5,089 nt of DNA from an uncultured Lachnospiraceae bacterium (GTDB lineage: Bacteria > Bacillota > Clostridia > Lachnospirales > Lachnospiraceae), in assembly GCA_905235345.1 (NCBI GenBank), contig CAJOLO010000193.1, positions 1-5,089 of the forward strand, written 5' to 3'. Positions 5,032-5,089 of the stretch are shown in pieces. The stretch's first letter is position 1; each line of letters starts with the position of its first letter. The notes beneath the pieces were generated by a model, which was not told where the DNA came from, searched no databases, and saw only the letters and a program-made list of their open reading frames with translations. Both the position numbers and the translations under genes were made by a program.

Positions 5032-5089
5032 TACCATAATAAGAAACGTATGTCATATTGCCTTTATTTGAAATAGGCTATCATATATA

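Noticed and set aside
5060..5078. GCCT...AGGC inverted repeat near the right edge
   Set aside because: Only 4 outer pairs form before mismatches or bulges, with no U-tract and no gene to terminate in view.

Overview
The window looks like a stretch of chromosome from an anaerobic, probably spore-forming, AT-rich Firmicute. A gut-type Clostridia member of the Lachnospiraceae is the best guess. The basis is the flavour of the ExoIII and NadA proteins, strong AGGAG-type ribosome binding sites, sigma-A promoters with 17-base spacers and short U-tailed terminators. Species assignment is inference. No mobile element, CRISPR array, tRNA or rRNA is visible.

Layout. Positions 1-679 (minus) hold an exodeoxyribonuclease III gene whose 3' end runs off the left edge; it has a clear promoter at 807-835. 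Between promoter and gene lies a 52-base hairpin (743-794). Positions 950-1588 (minus) encode a 212-residue zinc-dependent phospholipase C family protein with a terminator at 900-934. It is preceded by a hairpin-rich leader (1606-1716) and a very AT-rich spacer that runs to about 1880. Positions 1952-2872 (minus) encode a 306-residue protein of unknown function, with cysteine clusters at both ends and a strong terminator at 1880-1916. Positions 2972-3895 (plus), divergent from it across 99 bases, encode a 307-residue protein with a repetitive beta-rich N-terminal half and a coiled-coil C-terminal half. Positions 4001-4912 (minus) encode quinolinate synthase NadA, with its own promoter (5003-5031), a palindrome at the predicted transcription start, a leader hairpin and a terminator (3941-3975).

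How the genes relate. xth (DNA repair) and nadA (NAD synthesis) are housekeeping genes and appear to be separate transcription units; the phospholipase-like gene also ends in its own terminator. The central divergent pair is the least explained part. The cysteine-rich gene has a good match to a mother-cell (sigma-K type) sporulation promoter, and the facing gene has a weaker sigma-E-like match in the same 99 bases. The working hypothesis is a spore-surface protein paired with a coiled-coil structural or assembly partner; this is inferred from promoter-like motifs and composition, not from recognised homology. Three structured non-coding elements (743-794, 1606-1716, 4936-4996) are not explained by the genes themselves.
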